Below are positions 9,544 to 18,797 of a stretch of DNA of 64,000 nt, in pieces. This DNA comes from Marinobacter sp. BW6. GTDB lineage: Bacteria > Pseudomonadota > Gammaproteobacteria > Pseudomonadales > Oleiphilaceae. Both the position numbers and the translations under genes were made by a program. The DNA lies in the NCBI RefSeq assembly GCF_008107725.1, contig NZ_VIRN01000064.1:1674001-1738000 (forward strand), written 5' to 3'. The notes below the pieces were generated by a model. The model was not told the origin of the DNA. It made no database searches and saw only the letters and a list, made by a program, of their open reading frames with translations. Position 1 is the first letter of the stretch; every line of letters starts with the position of its first letter.

Positions 9544-10436
9544 TGAAAGATTCCACCCGAGACGTCAACCGGATTCCCAAGGAGCAGCTGACCGCCTACG
9601 AGCGCTGGGAGCTGCCCTTACTGGACGCCCGCGGCAACGAAGTGGCCCGGGAAGAAGAGCGCGAGGTCAAACCCCTGACGGCAGCCGACATTGACGAGAT
9701 CCGTCAGGCGGCCCGTGAAGACGGTTTTAAAGAAGGACGTGATCAGGGTTACGAGGACGGCCTTAAAGCCGGGAAGGAAGACGGGCACCGGGAGGGGCTG
9801 GAAACAGGCCTGACAGAGGGCAGGGAGAAGGGGAAAACCCAGGGCTACGACGACACCCGCAAGGAAATCGACACAAAACTGGACCGTCTCGAACACTTGC
9901 TGGGTGAACTGCTGCTACCGATCCGGCGCCACGAGGACGAGCTTGAAACCTCGTTGGTCAACCTGACCACGGTGCTTGCACGGGCAGTAGTCTACCGCGA
10001 ACTCACCATCGATTCGTCCCAGATTCGCCATGTGGTTCGACGCGCTATGGAGGCTTTACCCTCGACGGCCGAGAACATCCGCATCCACATTCATCCCGAA
10101 GACTGTGAGATGGTTCGCGAGGTCACCGCCCGGCTGGAAGCGACTGCTTCCGTCATCGAAGACAACAGTATCCTGCCCGGTGGCTGCAAGGTGGAAACCC
10201 GCCACAGTCTGGTGGATTTCACGGTCGAGAAACGCTTCCAGCGGGCTGTGCAGAGCATGCTGGATCAGCAGATGAACGACAGTGAGGGCGGAGAAACCGA
10301 GGAGCTGGATTCCATTATGGAGGATCTGACCGGTTTCCATCGTGATGTGCTGGATGTCCAGGAGTCCGAGGAATCCGCAGACGACCCGAAGCCGACGCAA
10401 AATGAAGGTGACGGTGATGACCTCGAGCCTCGCTGA
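9543..10436 (+). CDS. fliH: FliH, flagellar export ATPase regulator
   Basis: This 297-residue FliH forms the peripheral stalk that tethers the FliI ATPase to the C ring. Residues 61-101 contain eleven glycines spaced exactly every four residues, giving ten consecutive GxxxG repeats. This is the helix-packing feature known for FliH. The C-terminal domain ([15 protein letters not shown] onward) resembles the V-type ATPase stalk subunit. The start codon overlaps the fliG stop by one base. The acidic last 40 residues are variable. Confidence 0.92.
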   Translation: MKDSTRDVNRIPKEQLTAYERWELPLLDARGNEVAREEEREVKPLTAADIDEIRQAAREDGFKEGRDQGYEDGLKAGKEDGHREGLETGLTEGREKGKTQGYDDTRKEIDTKLDRLEHLLGELLLPIRRHEDELETSLVNLTTVLARAVVYRELTIDSSQIRHVVRRAMEALPSTAENIRIHIHPEDCEMVREVTARLEATASVIEDNSILPGGCKVETRHSLVDFTVEKRFQRAVQSMLDQQMNDSEGGETEELDSIMEDLTGFHRDVLDVQESEESADDPKPTQNEGDGDDLEPR

Positions 10437-11811
10437 TCGCCTTAATCGCTTTCAGGGTTTCCTGGGCAACGAACCTGAACCTGAACTCTCCGGACGATTG
10501 ACCCGCATGGTGGGCCTGACCCTGGAATGTGTGGGTTGTCCCATGGTCGTCGGTGATCGCTGCGTAATCTTTGGTCAGAACGCCGGCAACGTTGAAGCGG
10601 AGGTGGTGGGCTTCGAGGACGACAAGGTTTACCTGATGCCGCTCACTGCGATTGAGGGGCTCAAACCCGGTGCCAGGGTCGTGCCCCTGTCTGCCGCCAG
10701 CCGCGTTCCGGTGGGCCCCCAGTTGCTCGGCCGGGTGGTGGATGGCAGTGGTGAGCCCCTCGACGGAAAAGGGCCCCTGCAGGCCGAAGCCCGTGTTGCT
10801 CTTACCGGCGATATTATCAACCCCCTGAATCGTGCACCGGTGCGACAGTCCATGGACGTTGGTATCCGGGCGATCAACGCGCTGATGACCGTCGGCCAGG
10901 GCCAGCGTCTTGGCCTGTTTGCCGGCAGTGGCGTGGGCAAGAGTATGCTGCTGGGCATGATGACCCGCTTCACCGATGCCGACATAACAGTGGTGGGCCT
11001 TATTGGTGAACGGGGGCGTGAGGTAAAAGAGTTTATCGAAGACATACTGGGTGAGGAGGGTCTTTCCCGCTCGGTGGTGGTGGCCGCGCCGGCCGACGAC
11101 TCGCCCTTGATGCGGCTGCGCGCCGCCATGCTGACCACCCGTATTGCCGAGTATTATCGGGACCAGGGCAAACGGGTGCTTCTGTTGATGGATTCCCTGA
11201 CCCGTTATGCCCAGGCCCAGCGGGAGATTGCCCTAGCTGTTGGTGAGCCGCCGGCGACCAAAGGCTACCCGCCCTCGGTGTTCGCCAAACTGCCCCAGTT
11301 GGTGGAGCGTACTGGCAACGGCCGCCCCGGGGGAGGCTCGATCACCGCCTTCTACACCGTCCTTACCGAAGGTGACGACCAGCAGGATCCGATCGCCGAT
11401 GCCGCCCGGGCGATTCTGGATGGCCATATCGTTCTGTCTCGCCGTCTCGCGGAAGAGGGCCACTACCCGGCCATTGATGTGGAAGCTTCCATCAGCCGGG
11501 TGATGCCCCAGGTCACCGAGACGGAGCACTTTTCCAGGGCCCAGCGGTTCAAGCAGGTGTATTCGCGGTACCAGCAGGCCCGGGATCTGATTTCCGTGGG
11601 CGCCTACGTAAAGGGCTCCGACCCCGAGACTGATTTCGCGATCACTCACATTGGTAATATGCGCCAGTTTTTGCAGCAGGGGCTTAATGAGAGCGCACCG
11701 CTAAAAGAAAGCGTGGAGCAGTTGTTGGCGGTGGTTCCGGAGCGACGTTCACCTGATCGGCGCAAGTCGGCGGTGCCGAATCCGGCTGCTGGCGGCGGAG
11801 GTGATGCCTGA
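10417..11811 (+). CDS. fliI: FliI, flagellum-specific export ATPase
   Basis: The ATG at 10417 gives 464 residues ([12 protein letters not shown]), the normal FliI length, with AAGGTGA just upstream. Longer in-frame starts back to 10342 would add low-similarity residues read from inside fliH and were rejected. Walker A is AGSGVGKS (169-176); Walker B is in [19 protein letters not shown]. It is the F1-beta-like hexameric ATPase that energises substrate unloading at the export gate. It overlaps fliH by 20 bases and the fliJ start by one. Confidence 0.95.
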   Translation: MTSSLADRLNRFQGFLGNEPEPELSGRLTRMVGLTLECVGCPMVVGDRCVIFGQNAGNVEAEVVGFEDDKVYLMPLTAIEGLKPGARVVPLSAASRVPVGPQLLGRVVDGSGEPLDGKGPLQAEARVALTGDIINPLNRAPVRQSMDVGIRAINALMTVGQGQRLGLFAGSGVGKSMLLGMMTRFTDADITVVGLIGERGREVKEFIEDILGEEGLSRSVVVAAPADDSPLMRLRAAMLTTRIAEYYRDQGKRVLLLMDSLTRYAQAQREIALAVGEPPATKGYPPSVFAKLPQLVERTGNGRPGGGSITAFYTVLTEGDDQQDPIADAARAILDGHIVLSRRLAEEGHYPAIDVEASISRVMPQVTETEHFSRAQRFKQVYSRYQQARDLISVGAYVKGSDPETDFAITHIGNMRQFLQQGLNESAPLKESVEQLLAVVPERRSPDRRKSAVPNPAAGGGGDA

Positions 11812-12254
11812 TGCTTCGATCCCGGCGGCTGGAAGTGGTTCTCTCTCTTGAGCAGCGCAAGGAGCAGGAAGCCCTGGAGCGAATGGGTGAGGCCCGAAAA
11901 CTGGCTGAAGAGCAGCGTGAACAGGTGCAGAACCTGAATCGCTATCAGCAGGAATACCGGGACCAGATCCGCAACAGCCAGCAAGGCGTGGTACAGGTGT
12001 CTCGGCTCCAGGCCTGGCAGGCCTTTATCGGGCAGCTGGATCAGGTGATCCGGCAGCAGCAGAAACAACTGGAGCAGGCCGAAAAGGTCTTCGAGGCGCG
12101 TAAGCAGGAATGGCAGCAGGCCTGGGAGCGTCGGCGCGGCATGGAAAAGTACATCGAAACCTGCCGGCAACAGGAGCAGAAAGAACAGGATCTCCGAGAA
12201 CAGAAACTCTCGGACGAAGCTGCCGGGCGGGCCTTTAACGTCCGTCGACGCTGA
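11811..12254 (+). CDS. fliJ: FliJ, flagellar export coiled-coil stalk protein
   Basis: This encodes 147 residues, nearly all a Gln/Glu/Arg-rich coiled coil (EQRKEQEALERMGEARKLAE). FliJ fits into the FliI hexamer and contacts FlhA, like the gamma subunit of F1. Size, composition and position after fliI support the call. Its ATG overlaps the fliI stop. A 123-base gap to the STAS gene follows, with no clear terminator. Confidence 0.9.
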   Translation: MLRSRRLEVVLSLEQRKEQEALERMGEARKLAEEQREQVQNLNRYQQEYRDQIRNSQQGVVQVSRLQAWQAFIGQLDQVIRQQQKQLEQAEKVFEARKQEWQQAWERRRGMEKYIETCRQQEQKEQDLREQKLSDEAAGRAFNVRRR

Positions 12255-12377
12255 ATCTTGCTCCACATCAAGCAAATACGGATGCAAAATCAGACCACTC
12301 AGCTATCCTTACCCGAAGAAGGGCTGGTGGAGAACGCCGGTTGAATGCTGCTCTTGATCCCTTGGGAGGTTTTTGGA

Positions 12378-12683
12378 ATGCCGATTCAGACGCGCCGCGA
12401 TGATGACGGTCAGACCCTTGTTATCAGGATTCAGGGGCGTTTTGATTTCAGCACCCATCAGGCCTTCCGTGATGCCTACGAGCACGGTGATCCGGACATC
12501 CGGAATTACCTTGTGGATCTGTCTGAAACTACCTATCTGGACAGCTCGGCCCTGGGCATGTTGTTGTTGCTCAGGGATTACGCAGGGGGCGACAGCGCCC
12601 GTATTGTGATAGAAAACTGCAATAACGATGTCCGGCGCATTCTTTCCATCTCCAATTTCGAGCAACTGTTCAACATCCGCTGA
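12378..12683 (+). CDS. STAS-domain anti-sigma factor antagonist (HsbA-like)
   Basis: The start at 12378 (MPIQTRRDD) follows GGGAGG; an upstream in-frame ATG at 12345 lacks such a site. The 101-residue product is a single STAS domain. The phosphorylatable motif is VDLSETTYLDSSALGMLLLL, with Ser56/Ser57 in the position of SpoIIAA Ser58. It should be phosphorylated and dephosphorylated by the downstream response regulator, as HsbA is by HsbR in P. aeruginosa, where HsbA acts on the anti-sigma factor FlgM. The partner here is not shown by the sequence. Confidence 0.85.
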   Translation: MPIQTRRDDDGQTLVIRIQGRFDFSTHQAFRDAYEHGDPDIRNYLVDLSETTYLDSSALGMLLLLRDYAGGDSARIVIENCNNDVRRILSISNFEQLFNIR

Positions 12684-12707
12684 TATTCGCGGACTGCCGG
12701 AGTAGTC

Positions 12708-14468
12708 ATGGATGATTCCGTTGCAGAATATAACAGCCCCCTCAGAATACTCATCGCTGACGATTCTGACAGCGACCGCCTTATCCTCAAAACACTCCTG
12801 AAACGCCTGGGACACGAAGTCCTGGATGTCGCCAATGGACTTGATGCGGTCTCGGTATTCCAGAGGGAAGCCCCGGATCTGGTGCTGCTTGATGCACTGA
12901 TGCCGGTAATGGATGGCATGGAGGCCGCCCGTCAGATCAAGTTTCTGGCCGGCGAGCGTCTGGTCCCTCTGATCTTCCTGACCTCCCTGTCTGAAGCGGG
13001 CGCTCTGGCCCGTTGCCTGGAGGCTGGTGGTGACGACTTTCTGGGCAAACCCTATAACCGAATAATTATCGAAGCGAAGATCAAGGCGTTCAACCGCATG
13101 CGGCTGATGCACCAGGCTCTGTCCGATCAGCGAGACTTGATTCGGGAGCGGAATCGCCAATTGACCGAAGAGCAGGAAATCGCAAAGCGGGTATTCGATA
13201 ACGTGGCACACTCCGGTTGCCTGGACGCCGCCAACATTCGGTATCACGCCTCGCCGCAGTCCATTTTCAATGGTGATGTACTGTTTGCCTCGCCCCGACC
13301 GGCGGGCGGGATGCTGATCTTCGTGGGGGATTTCACCGGCCACGGACTGCCGGCCGCCATTGGTGCCATGCCGGTCGCCGAGATCTTCTACGGAATGGCG
13401 AACAAGGGCTTTAACGGCCAGGACGTGTTGCGGGAGATCAACCAGAAACTCAAACGGATTCTGCCCACAGGCATGTTCTGCTGCGGCGCCATGATCGAGG
13501 CGGATTTCAAACTCAATCAGGTGCAAATCTGGAACGGTGGTCTTCCGGATGGCTGGCTGATCCGGCCCTCGGGGGAGCGCCTGGCATTGCCATCGCGGCA
13601 CTTGCCGCTCGGTATCCTCCCGCCTGACCAGTTCAATGCCGAATTCGAGAGGGTTGGCGCTGCCCCGGGTGATCGGGTGTTGATGATGACCGACGGCTTT
13701 CTGGAATCTTCCGACAGTGCTGGCAACGTCTTCGGCGAGCAGGGCGTGACAGCAACGCTTGATCGGTTGGATGTCAGTGACCACCCATTCGATGCCATGA
13801 TGTCCGCGGTTCACCGGTTTACCGGGCACTTTGAAGGTGGCGACGATCTGACGCTGTGCTCCCTTGAAATGGTGTACGAGGCCGGTCTCGCCACCCTGCC
13901 GGACCACGCAGTGCCCTCTGCCCTTGCTGGGCCGGCGGAATGGCGTTGCACCTACGAAATCCGGGAACGTACCCTTGGAGAGTTCAGTCCCTTGCCTCTG
14001 CTGCTTCACATCTGCATGGAAGTGCCGGGGCTTCGCCGGAAGAGTGGCGAAATCTACACCTTGCTGGCGGAACTCTACAACAACGCACTTGAACACGGTG
14101 TGCTGGAACTGCCGTCGGAATGGAAGCACTCCCCGGAGGGCTTTGGCCGTTATTATGCCGAGCGCAATCGGCGCCTGGCCAACGTGGAGGGGCATTACAT
14201 CCGGTTTACACTGCATCATTCCTTGAAACCGGATGGAGGTCGGCTTCGTGTTGTTTGTGAGGACAGTGGTCGGGGGTTTGATTTCCACAACCACCCCAGT
14301 GTGGCCGCTGGCATTTCCCCGACGACCAGCGGGCGTTATGCAGGTCGGGGCCTGCTGCTCTTGAAACGTCTGGCTGAGACCATCAGGTTTCATGAACAGG
14401 GCAACCATGTTGAAATTGCCTATGATTGGCAGTTCGCCCGAACAGCGGAGAATCGAGATGACCGATAA
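12708..14468 (+). CDS. Response regulator fused to PP2C phosphatase and HATPase domain (HsbR-like)
   Basis: This 586-residue protein has a receiver domain (11-130; phospho-acceptor Asp62, Lys114), a coiled linker (about 135-165), a SpoIIE-type PP2C phosphatase domain (about 175-385; VGDFTGHGLPAAIGA with Asp208, and MMTDGFLES), and a C-terminal HATPase/anti-sigma-kinase domain (about 400-586; N-box ELYNNALEHG). It can therefore both phosphorylate and dephosphorylate the STAS protein encoded 24 bases upstream, as HsbR does. Its input is probably phosphotransfer from the Hpt protein whose gene overlaps its end. Confidence 0.88.
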   Translation: MDDSVAEYNSPLRILIADDSDSDRLILKTLLKRLGHEVLDVANGLDAVSVFQREAPDLVLLDALMPVMDGMEAARQIKFLAGERLVPLIFLTSLSEAGALARCLEAGGDDFLGKPYNRIIIEAKIKAFNRMRLMHQALSDQRDLIRERNRQLTEEQEIAKRVFDNVAHSGCLDAANIRYHASPQSIFNGDVLFASPRPAGGMLIFVGDFTGHGLPAAIGAMPVAEIFYGMANKGFNGQDVLREINQKLKRILPTGMFCCGAMIEADFKLNQVQIWNGGLPDGWLIRPSGERLALPSRHLPLGILPPDQFNAEFERVGAAPGDRVLMMTDGFLESSDSAGNVFGEQGVTATLDRLDVSDHPFDAMMSAVHRFTGHFEGGDDLTLCSLEMVYEAGLATLPDHAVPSALAGPAEWRCTYEIRERTLGEFSPLPLLLHICMEVPGLRRKSGEIYTLLAELYNNALEHGVLELPSEWKHSPEGFGRYYAERNRRLANVEGHYIRFTLHHSLKPDGGRLRVVCEDSGRGFDFHNHPSVAAGISPTTSGRYAGRGLLLLKRLAETIRFHEQGNHVEIAYDWQFARTAENRDDR

Positions 14469-14805
14469 ACCACACCTTGACGAGGAGGCACTGGCTGAGC
14501 TTCGAGACGTCATGGAAGATGAATTCGAAGTGCTGATACAGACCTATCTTGCAGATTCCCGGGAAAGGATCCGTGGGCTGCGGGAAGCGCTGAAGGCAGA
14601 GGACAGCGACGCATTTGCCAAGACAGCCCACAGCTTCAAGGGCAGTTGCATCAATATCGGTGCCCCAAGGCTTGGCCAAATCTGCCTGAAGGCCGAGATG
14701 GCCGGAAAAGAGTCCCGTTTGGAAGATGCGCCGGGTTTGCTGGATGACATCGACCGGGAATTCGAGCAGGTGATTGAGCGCCTGGACGGATTGCTGGTTC
14801 GATAA
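14458..14805 (+). CDS. Histidine phosphotransfer (Hpt) protein
   Basis: The ATG at 14458 overlaps the end of the previous gene by 11 bases and gives 115 residues. Longer readings from 14392 lie entirely inside the upstream gene. The Hpt signature AHSFKGSCINIGA places the phospho-histidine at His58. It should carry phosphate to the receiver domain encoded just upstream. The donor hybrid kinase is not in this window. With the two previous genes it forms a compact signalling triad inside the flagellar cluster. Confidence 0.85.
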   Translation: MTDKPHLDEEALAELRDVMEDEFEVLIQTYLADSRERIRGLREALKAEDSDAFAKTAHSFKGSCINIGAPRLGQICLKAEMAGKESRLEDAPGLLDDIDREFEQVIERLDGLLVR

Positions 14806-14849
14806 TTTTCGCCAACCCAGGTCTTTCTCCAGACAGAGCTGCCGTTCTC

Positions 14850-14867
14850 TGGCATCACAATTGCTTT
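14850..14867 (+). promoter_or_regulatory. Sigma-54 promoter of fliK
   Basis: TGGCATCACAATTGCTTT has GG (14851-14852), N10, GC (14863-14864) and a consensus -12 TTGCTTT. Transcription would begin near 14876. This argues against the fliK ATG at 14883 and for a start at 14931 or 14958. Confidence 0.8.
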
Positions 14868-14957
14868 GTCTTTCGCATAGAGTTGATAACTGCCCAAGCA
14901 CCGGCCGAGTCCGGCAAGGCTAGGGCGACAATGCGAAAAAAGCGGCAAGAGGTTGCC

Positions 14958-16148
14958 ATGGCCCAGATGGTTCTTCCCCAAACCCCCGCGCCCGGGACGC
15001 AGAAAGATCCCGGCCCGTCCAAGTCCGGAACCAGCCGGGATCCGGCTGACAGGAAAAACGATTTTGAATCTGTCTCCCAGGCGGAGCAAAAGCGGCTCGA
15101 TCGCCAGAAGGCGGACCGGAACGCCGAGGCCAGATCTGCCGATGAATCCCGGGCTGCCCGGGACACTTCTTCAGATTCGAAAACGGAAGCAAACGCGAAC
15201 GCAGATCCAAAGGGTGGCGATAAAGCTGACGCTTCCACGGATGCTGAACCACGGGAAGCGGGCGAGGCCGCTGTTGCTGGCGAAGGCAAATCAGAACCGA
15301 CGGCGCTTCCGCTCACCTTTGTCGAGTTGCAGTCCTGGTTTAATTCAAAAGCCGGAGGTCCCGGTGAGGCCGTCATCTCAGCTACAGTGCCGGGCGCCGG
15401 CGCCAACGCTGCGACCGGTGGTTCGGGCCAAACCAATCCCGTTGCCGGGTTGTTCAGTGGCCTTCTCTCAGGGGCCCCGGGCCAGAAAGCTCAGTCCCTG
15501 TCCGGCGGTGTCTCCGGCGATGCCACACTGACAGATGCCATGAAAGCCTCAGTGCTCACCGACACGGGCCGCAATGCGGATTCCGGCTCGTTGATCAATT
15601 CTGGCCGCTTTCAGTCGGCCATGGACCTGGTGTCCCAGCAAGCGGCCAATAATGCCAATGGGGCAGCGAAACTGACGGCCGAGAATGCTGCTCCGTTGCG
15701 GGGTTATGCAACGTCCATTGATGTGCCGGTTGGCCATGCAGAGTGGGGTGACAAACTGGTGGGCAAGCTCAGCTGGCTGACCGCGCGCAACATGTCGGTT
15801 GCAGAAATCCACCTGACGCCGCCGGATATGGGGCCCATGGAGGTTAAGGTTCGGGTGCAGAATGAGCAGGCGAACATTACTGTCCATTCCGCGAATCCGG
15901 TGGTCCGGGATCAGCTGGAACTGCACTCCCACCGGCTTCGGGATATGCTCGGTGAGCAGGGGCTGTCCCTGGCTGGTTTCGATGTGTCTGATTCGCCCCG
16001 GCAGCAGACCGGCGAGCAGGGAGCCGGAGACCACGATGGCTCCGGTGCGGATTCGACGTCGCTCGTCGCAGGCGATCAGGACGATGAAAGTGCCAGCTCT
16101 GGCAGCCTTGATCTGAGTTGGAAAGGCGAAGTAGACATCTTCGCCTGA
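14958..16148 (+). CDS. fliK: FliK, hook-length control protein
   Basis: The ATG at 14958 (MAQMVLPQ) follows AAGAGG at good spacing and gives 396 residues. In-frame ATGs at 14883 and 14931 exist, but the first would sit only about seven bases after the predicted transcription start. The N-terminal two-thirds is low-complexity and rich in Ala, Asp, Gly and Lys, as expected for a ruler. The C-terminal FliK domain is clear (VAEIHLTPPDMGPMEVKVRV through LREQG-type helix HRLRDMLGEQGLSLAGFDVSD). It measures the hook and triggers the FlhB switch to filament export. Confidence 0.88.
   Translation: MAQMVLPQTPAPGTQKDPGPSKSGTSRDPADRKNDFESVSQAEQKRLDRQKADRNAEARSADESRAARDTSSDSKTEANANADPKGGDKADASTDAEPREAGEAAVAGEGKSEPTALPLTFVELQSWFNSKAGGPGEAVISATVPGAGANAATGGSGQTNPVAGLFSGLLSGAPGQKAQSLSGGVSGDATLTDAMKASVLTDTGRNADSGSLINSGRFQSAMDLVSQQAANNANGAAKLTAENAAPLRGYATSIDVPVGHAEWGDKLVGKLSWLTARNMSVAEIHLTPPDMGPMEVKVRVQNEQANITVHSANPVVRDQLELHSHRLRDMLGEQGLSLAGFDVSDSPRQQTGEQGAGDHDGSGADSTSLVAGDQDDESASSGSLDLSWKGEVDIFA
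16125..16145 (+). terminator. Weak hairpin at the end of fliK
   Basis: GGCGAAG (16125-16131) pairs with CTTCGCC (16139-16145) across the last codons of fliK. There is no T-run after it, so it may only attenuate. The fliL promoter follows about 90 bases later. Confidence 0.25.
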
Positions 16149-16235
16149 CACCCTTCGTTATTCTCCTCCAATCTCTTTTGCCCATCCTTCCCGGCAACGC
16201 TAAACTGCTGTTCTGAACGGGAAGGTTGGGTGTTC

Positions 16236-16252
16236 TGGCCCGCCCTTTGCAT
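16236..16252 (+). promoter_or_regulatory. Sigma-54 promoter of the fliL operon
   Basis: TGGCCCGCCCTTTGCAT has GG (16237-16238), N10, GC (16249-16250) and a consensus -12 TTTGCA. It lies 62 bases before fliL and should drive fliLMNOPQR-flhB. Confidence 0.8.
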
Positions 16253-16313
16253 CCAATCCTGAAAGGTCACGGAAAATTGCTCCCTGTGACGGATTTCTGG
16301 CAAAGCGAACATT

Positions 16314-16823
16314 ATGGCTGAAAATAACGAATCTGAAGCGGCTCCTGCCAAGAAGGGGAAACTGAAGCTGATCATCATGCTGGTCGTGGTGGTCATTCTG
16401 GCAATCGTGCTTTCTGTGGTGGGTACCCTGTGGTTCCTCGGCGATGGCTTGCCGGGGATGGGTGACGAAGAGGGTGACGCGGAGGCTGTTGCAGAGGAAA
16501 CCTTCATTCCCAGTAGCTATTACCAGATCAATAAAGCCATCGTTACCACGGTTCAGGCGGAAGGCCGCCAGCGCTATGCGCAGGCCCATCTGGCCCTGGA
16601 GGCAACAGATTTGCAGGCACTTGAAGGGGCCAAGCTGCATATGCCTCTGATTCGAAGCCAGTTGGTAACGGTCCTTGGGAGTAGCGATTTCAATAAACTG
16701 CAGACGCCCGAGGGGCGGAGCGGCCTGGCCGACCGGATGCTGACGACGGTCAATCAGGTGCTGGAGCAGGAAGGTGAGCCCGCCATTAAACGGGTGTTAT
16801 TCAGAAATTTTGTCGTGCAATAG
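16314..16823 (+). CDS. fliL: FliL, flagellar stator-supporting membrane protein
   Basis: This encodes 169 residues: a short charged cytoplasmic N terminus, one membrane segment (about 18-41), a linker rich in Gly, Asp and Glu, and a periplasmic stomatin-like domain ending in VKRVLFRNFVVQ-type sequence (AIKRVLFRNFVVQ). FliL forms rings around stator units and raises torque under load. It is the first gene of the fliL-flhB operon; fliM begins 36 bases later. Confidence 0.92.
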   Translation: MAENNESEAAPAKKGKLKLIIMLVVVVILAIVLSVVGTLWFLGDGLPGMGDEEGDAEAVAEETFIPSSYYQINKAIVTTVQAEGRQRYAQAHLALEATDLQALEGAKLHMPLIRSQLVTVLGSSDFNKLQTPEGRSGLADRMLTTVNQVLEQEGEPAIKRVLFRNFVVQ

Positions 16824-16859
16824 CGCACGGGCCAAGGTACTTCACGGGCAGGACTACGT

Positions 16860-17858
16860 ATGCAGGATTTGTTGTCACAGGATGAAATCGATGCGCTCCT
16901 CCACGGGGTGGACGACGGTGACATTGATACCTATGAAGAGACTGACGATACCGGCATAAAGAACTACGACCTTGCCAGTCAGGACCGCATTGTCCGGGGC
17001 CGGATGCCGACTCTGGAAATGATCAACGAGCGATTTGCCCGCTATACCCGCATCAGTCTGTTCAACCTGATGCGTCGCAATGCTGATGTCTCCACCGGCG
17101 GCGTTCAGATCATGAAATTCGGCGAGTACATCCATACCCTGTACGTCCCCACCAGCCTGAATCTGTGCAAAGTCCGCCCGTTGCGAGGCACCTCGCTGTT
17201 CGTACTGGATGCCAAGCTGGTTTTCAAACTGGTGGACAACTTCTTCGGTGGGGAAGGTCGCCACGCCAAGATCGAGGGTCGCGAGTTCACTCCAACCGAG
17301 ACTCGCATTGTCCAGATGGTCCTGGATCAGGTGTTCCATGACATGCAGGAAGCCTGGCACGCGGTACTCAAGGTGGATTTCGAGTACCTGAGCTCGGAGG
17401 TCAACCCGGCCATGGCCAACATCGTCAGTCCCAGTGAGGTGGTTGTGGTCAGCACTTTCCACATTGAACTGGACGGTGGCGGCGGTGAGCTGCATTTTGC
17501 CTTGCCCTATTCCATGATCGAGCCCATCCGAGACGTGCTCGATGCTGGGGTGCAGAGTGATATTGATGATGTCGATGAGCGTTGGGTAAATGCGCTTCAG
17601 GAAGACATCAAAGAGGTTAACGTTCCGATCAACACCACGGTCTGTCGCCGCCGGATATCGTTGCGGGACATCGCCAAGATGAAAGCCGGCGACATCATTC
17701 CGGTGGAGATTCCGGAGCATCTGACGGTCACTGCCAACGGTATCCCCATCTACAAGGCAACGTTGGGAACCCGTGACGGAAAACTGGCACTGCGAATTCA
17801 TGAACGGGCATCAGTGCCCAAGGTAAAGAAACAATTGAAGGTGGGACGCAATGGCTGA
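16860..17858 (+). CDS. fliM: FliM, flagellar motor switch protein
   Basis: This 332-residue FliM begins with the CheY-P binding peptide (MQDLLSQDEIDALLHGVDD). The CheC-like middle domain follows (IMKFGEYIHTLYVPTSLNLCKVRPLRGT), then the C-terminal SpoA domain that pairs with FliN. It sits in the C ring and converts CheY-P binding into a change of rotation. It overlaps fliN by eight bases. Confidence 0.95.
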   Translation: MQDLLSQDEIDALLHGVDDGDIDTYEETDDTGIKNYDLASQDRIVRGRMPTLEMINERFARYTRISLFNLMRRNADVSTGGVQIMKFGEYIHTLYVPTSLNLCKVRPLRGTSLFVLDAKLVFKLVDNFFGGEGRHAKIEGREFTPTETRIVQMVLDQVFHDMQEAWHAVLKVDFEYLSSEVNPAMANIVSPSEVVVVSTFHIELDGGGGELHFALPYSMIEPIRDVLDAGVQSDIDDVDERWVNALQEDIKEVNVPINTTVCRRRISLRDIAKMKAGDIIPVEIPEHLTVTANGIPIYKATLGTRDGKLALRIHERASVPKVKKQLKVGRNG

Positions 17859-18342
17859 CGACGACAAGAAAGGCGAGCAGGAACTCAGCGAAGACGAAAA
17901 GCTGGCTGCCGAGTGGGAAGCCGCCATGGAAGAGTCCGGTGATGAAGGAGAGCGTGAGGACGAATGGGCTGCAGCGATGGCAGAGGCCGGTGAGTCCGGA
18001 GACGACGGCGACGACGTTCAGGCTGCTCCCATGGAAGAGTTTGATACCGGAAGCGAGCCCGCCCAGGGCGGTGGTCCGGCTCCGGATATTGACGTTATCC
18101 TCGATATACCGGTGACTATTTCAATGGAAGTAGGTAACACCCAGATCCCGATCCGCAACCTTTTGCAGCTTAACCAGGGCTCGGTAATTGAGCTGGACCG
18201 GCTGGCGGGTGAGCCGCTGGACGTTCTGGTAAACGGTACCCTGATCGCCCACGGCGAAGTGGTTATGGTGAACGAAAAGTTCGGCATCCGCTTGACCGAC
18301 GTGATCAGCCCGGGTGAACGCATCAAGCGGTTGCAGAAGTAG
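17851..18342 (+). CDS. fliN: FliN, flagellar motor switch protein
   Basis: At 163 residues this FliN is longer than the E. coli protein because of an acidic, disordered N-terminal region (about 1-80, with two EWAAAM-type repeats, EWEAAMEESGDEGE and EWAAAMAEAGESGD). The C-terminal SpoA domain (VILDIPVTISMEVGNTQIPI onward) is intact. It forms the base of the C ring and docks FliH. The end is followed by the fliO start one base after the stop. Confidence 0.93.
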   Translation: MADDDKKGEQELSEDEKLAAEWEAAMEESGDEGEREDEWAAAMAEAGESGDDGDDVQAAPMEEFDTGSEPAQGGGPAPDIDVILDIPVTISMEVGNTQIPIRNLLQLNQGSVIELDRLAGEPLDVLVNGTLIAHGEVVMVNEKFGIRLTDVISPGERIKRLQK

Positions 18343-18343
18343 C

Positions 18344-18793
18344 ATGTGGTCCAGACTGACTGCAGCAGTGACGCTGCTTGTGATCAATCCGGTCGTTGCT
18401 CAGGAAACGGCAAAGACGACCGCGGCTGATTCTCCGGTGAGAGCCCCGGATACCCTTGGCACCATTCTCAGCCTGGGGCTGGGCCTGGTGGCAGTGGTTG
18501 CCGTGATCTATGGCTGCGCCTGGATTATCCGCCGGATGAACGGCATGACCGGCATGAACAACAACGCCATCAAGGTTGTGTCGGTGATGGCCATCGGTGC
18601 TCGCGAGCGTATCGCCCTGATTGAAGTGGGCGGCCAGCAGATCCTGCTGGGCATTACCCCATCGGCGATCCGGACCCTGCATGTGTTTGACGAGCCGGTT
18701 GTCGAGGCCGGCAGCGCCGGTTCCAGTGATTTTGCCCGTCGCCTGCAGGGCATGATTGGCAAATCCTGGACCTCCCCGACAAGGAACGACTAG
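18344..18793 (+). CDS. fliO: FliO, flagellar export gate assembly protein
   Basis: Starting at ATG 18344, directly after the fliN stop, gives 149 residues with a signal-like N terminus ([20 protein letters not shown]) and one strong membrane segment ([20 protein letters not shown]). The cytoplasmic tail ends in a Ser/Arg-rich region. FliO helps assemble the FliP ring. An upstream in-frame ATG at 18314 lies inside fliN and was not used. Confidence 0.88.
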   Translation: MWSRLTAAVTLLVINPVVAQETAKTTAADSPVRAPDTLGTILSLGLGLVAVVAVIYGCAWIIRRMNGMTGMNNNAIKVVSVMAIGARERIALIEVGGQQILLGITPSAIRTLHVFDEPVVEAGSAGSSDFARRLQGMIGKSWTSPTRND

Positions 18794-18797
18794 GCCC

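Noticed and set aside
12309..14513. 734-codon open frame on the minus strand
   Set aside because: It lies antisense to the STAS, response-regulator and Hpt genes, which have clear domains; its product has no recognisable motif. It is a by-product of GC-rich codon use.
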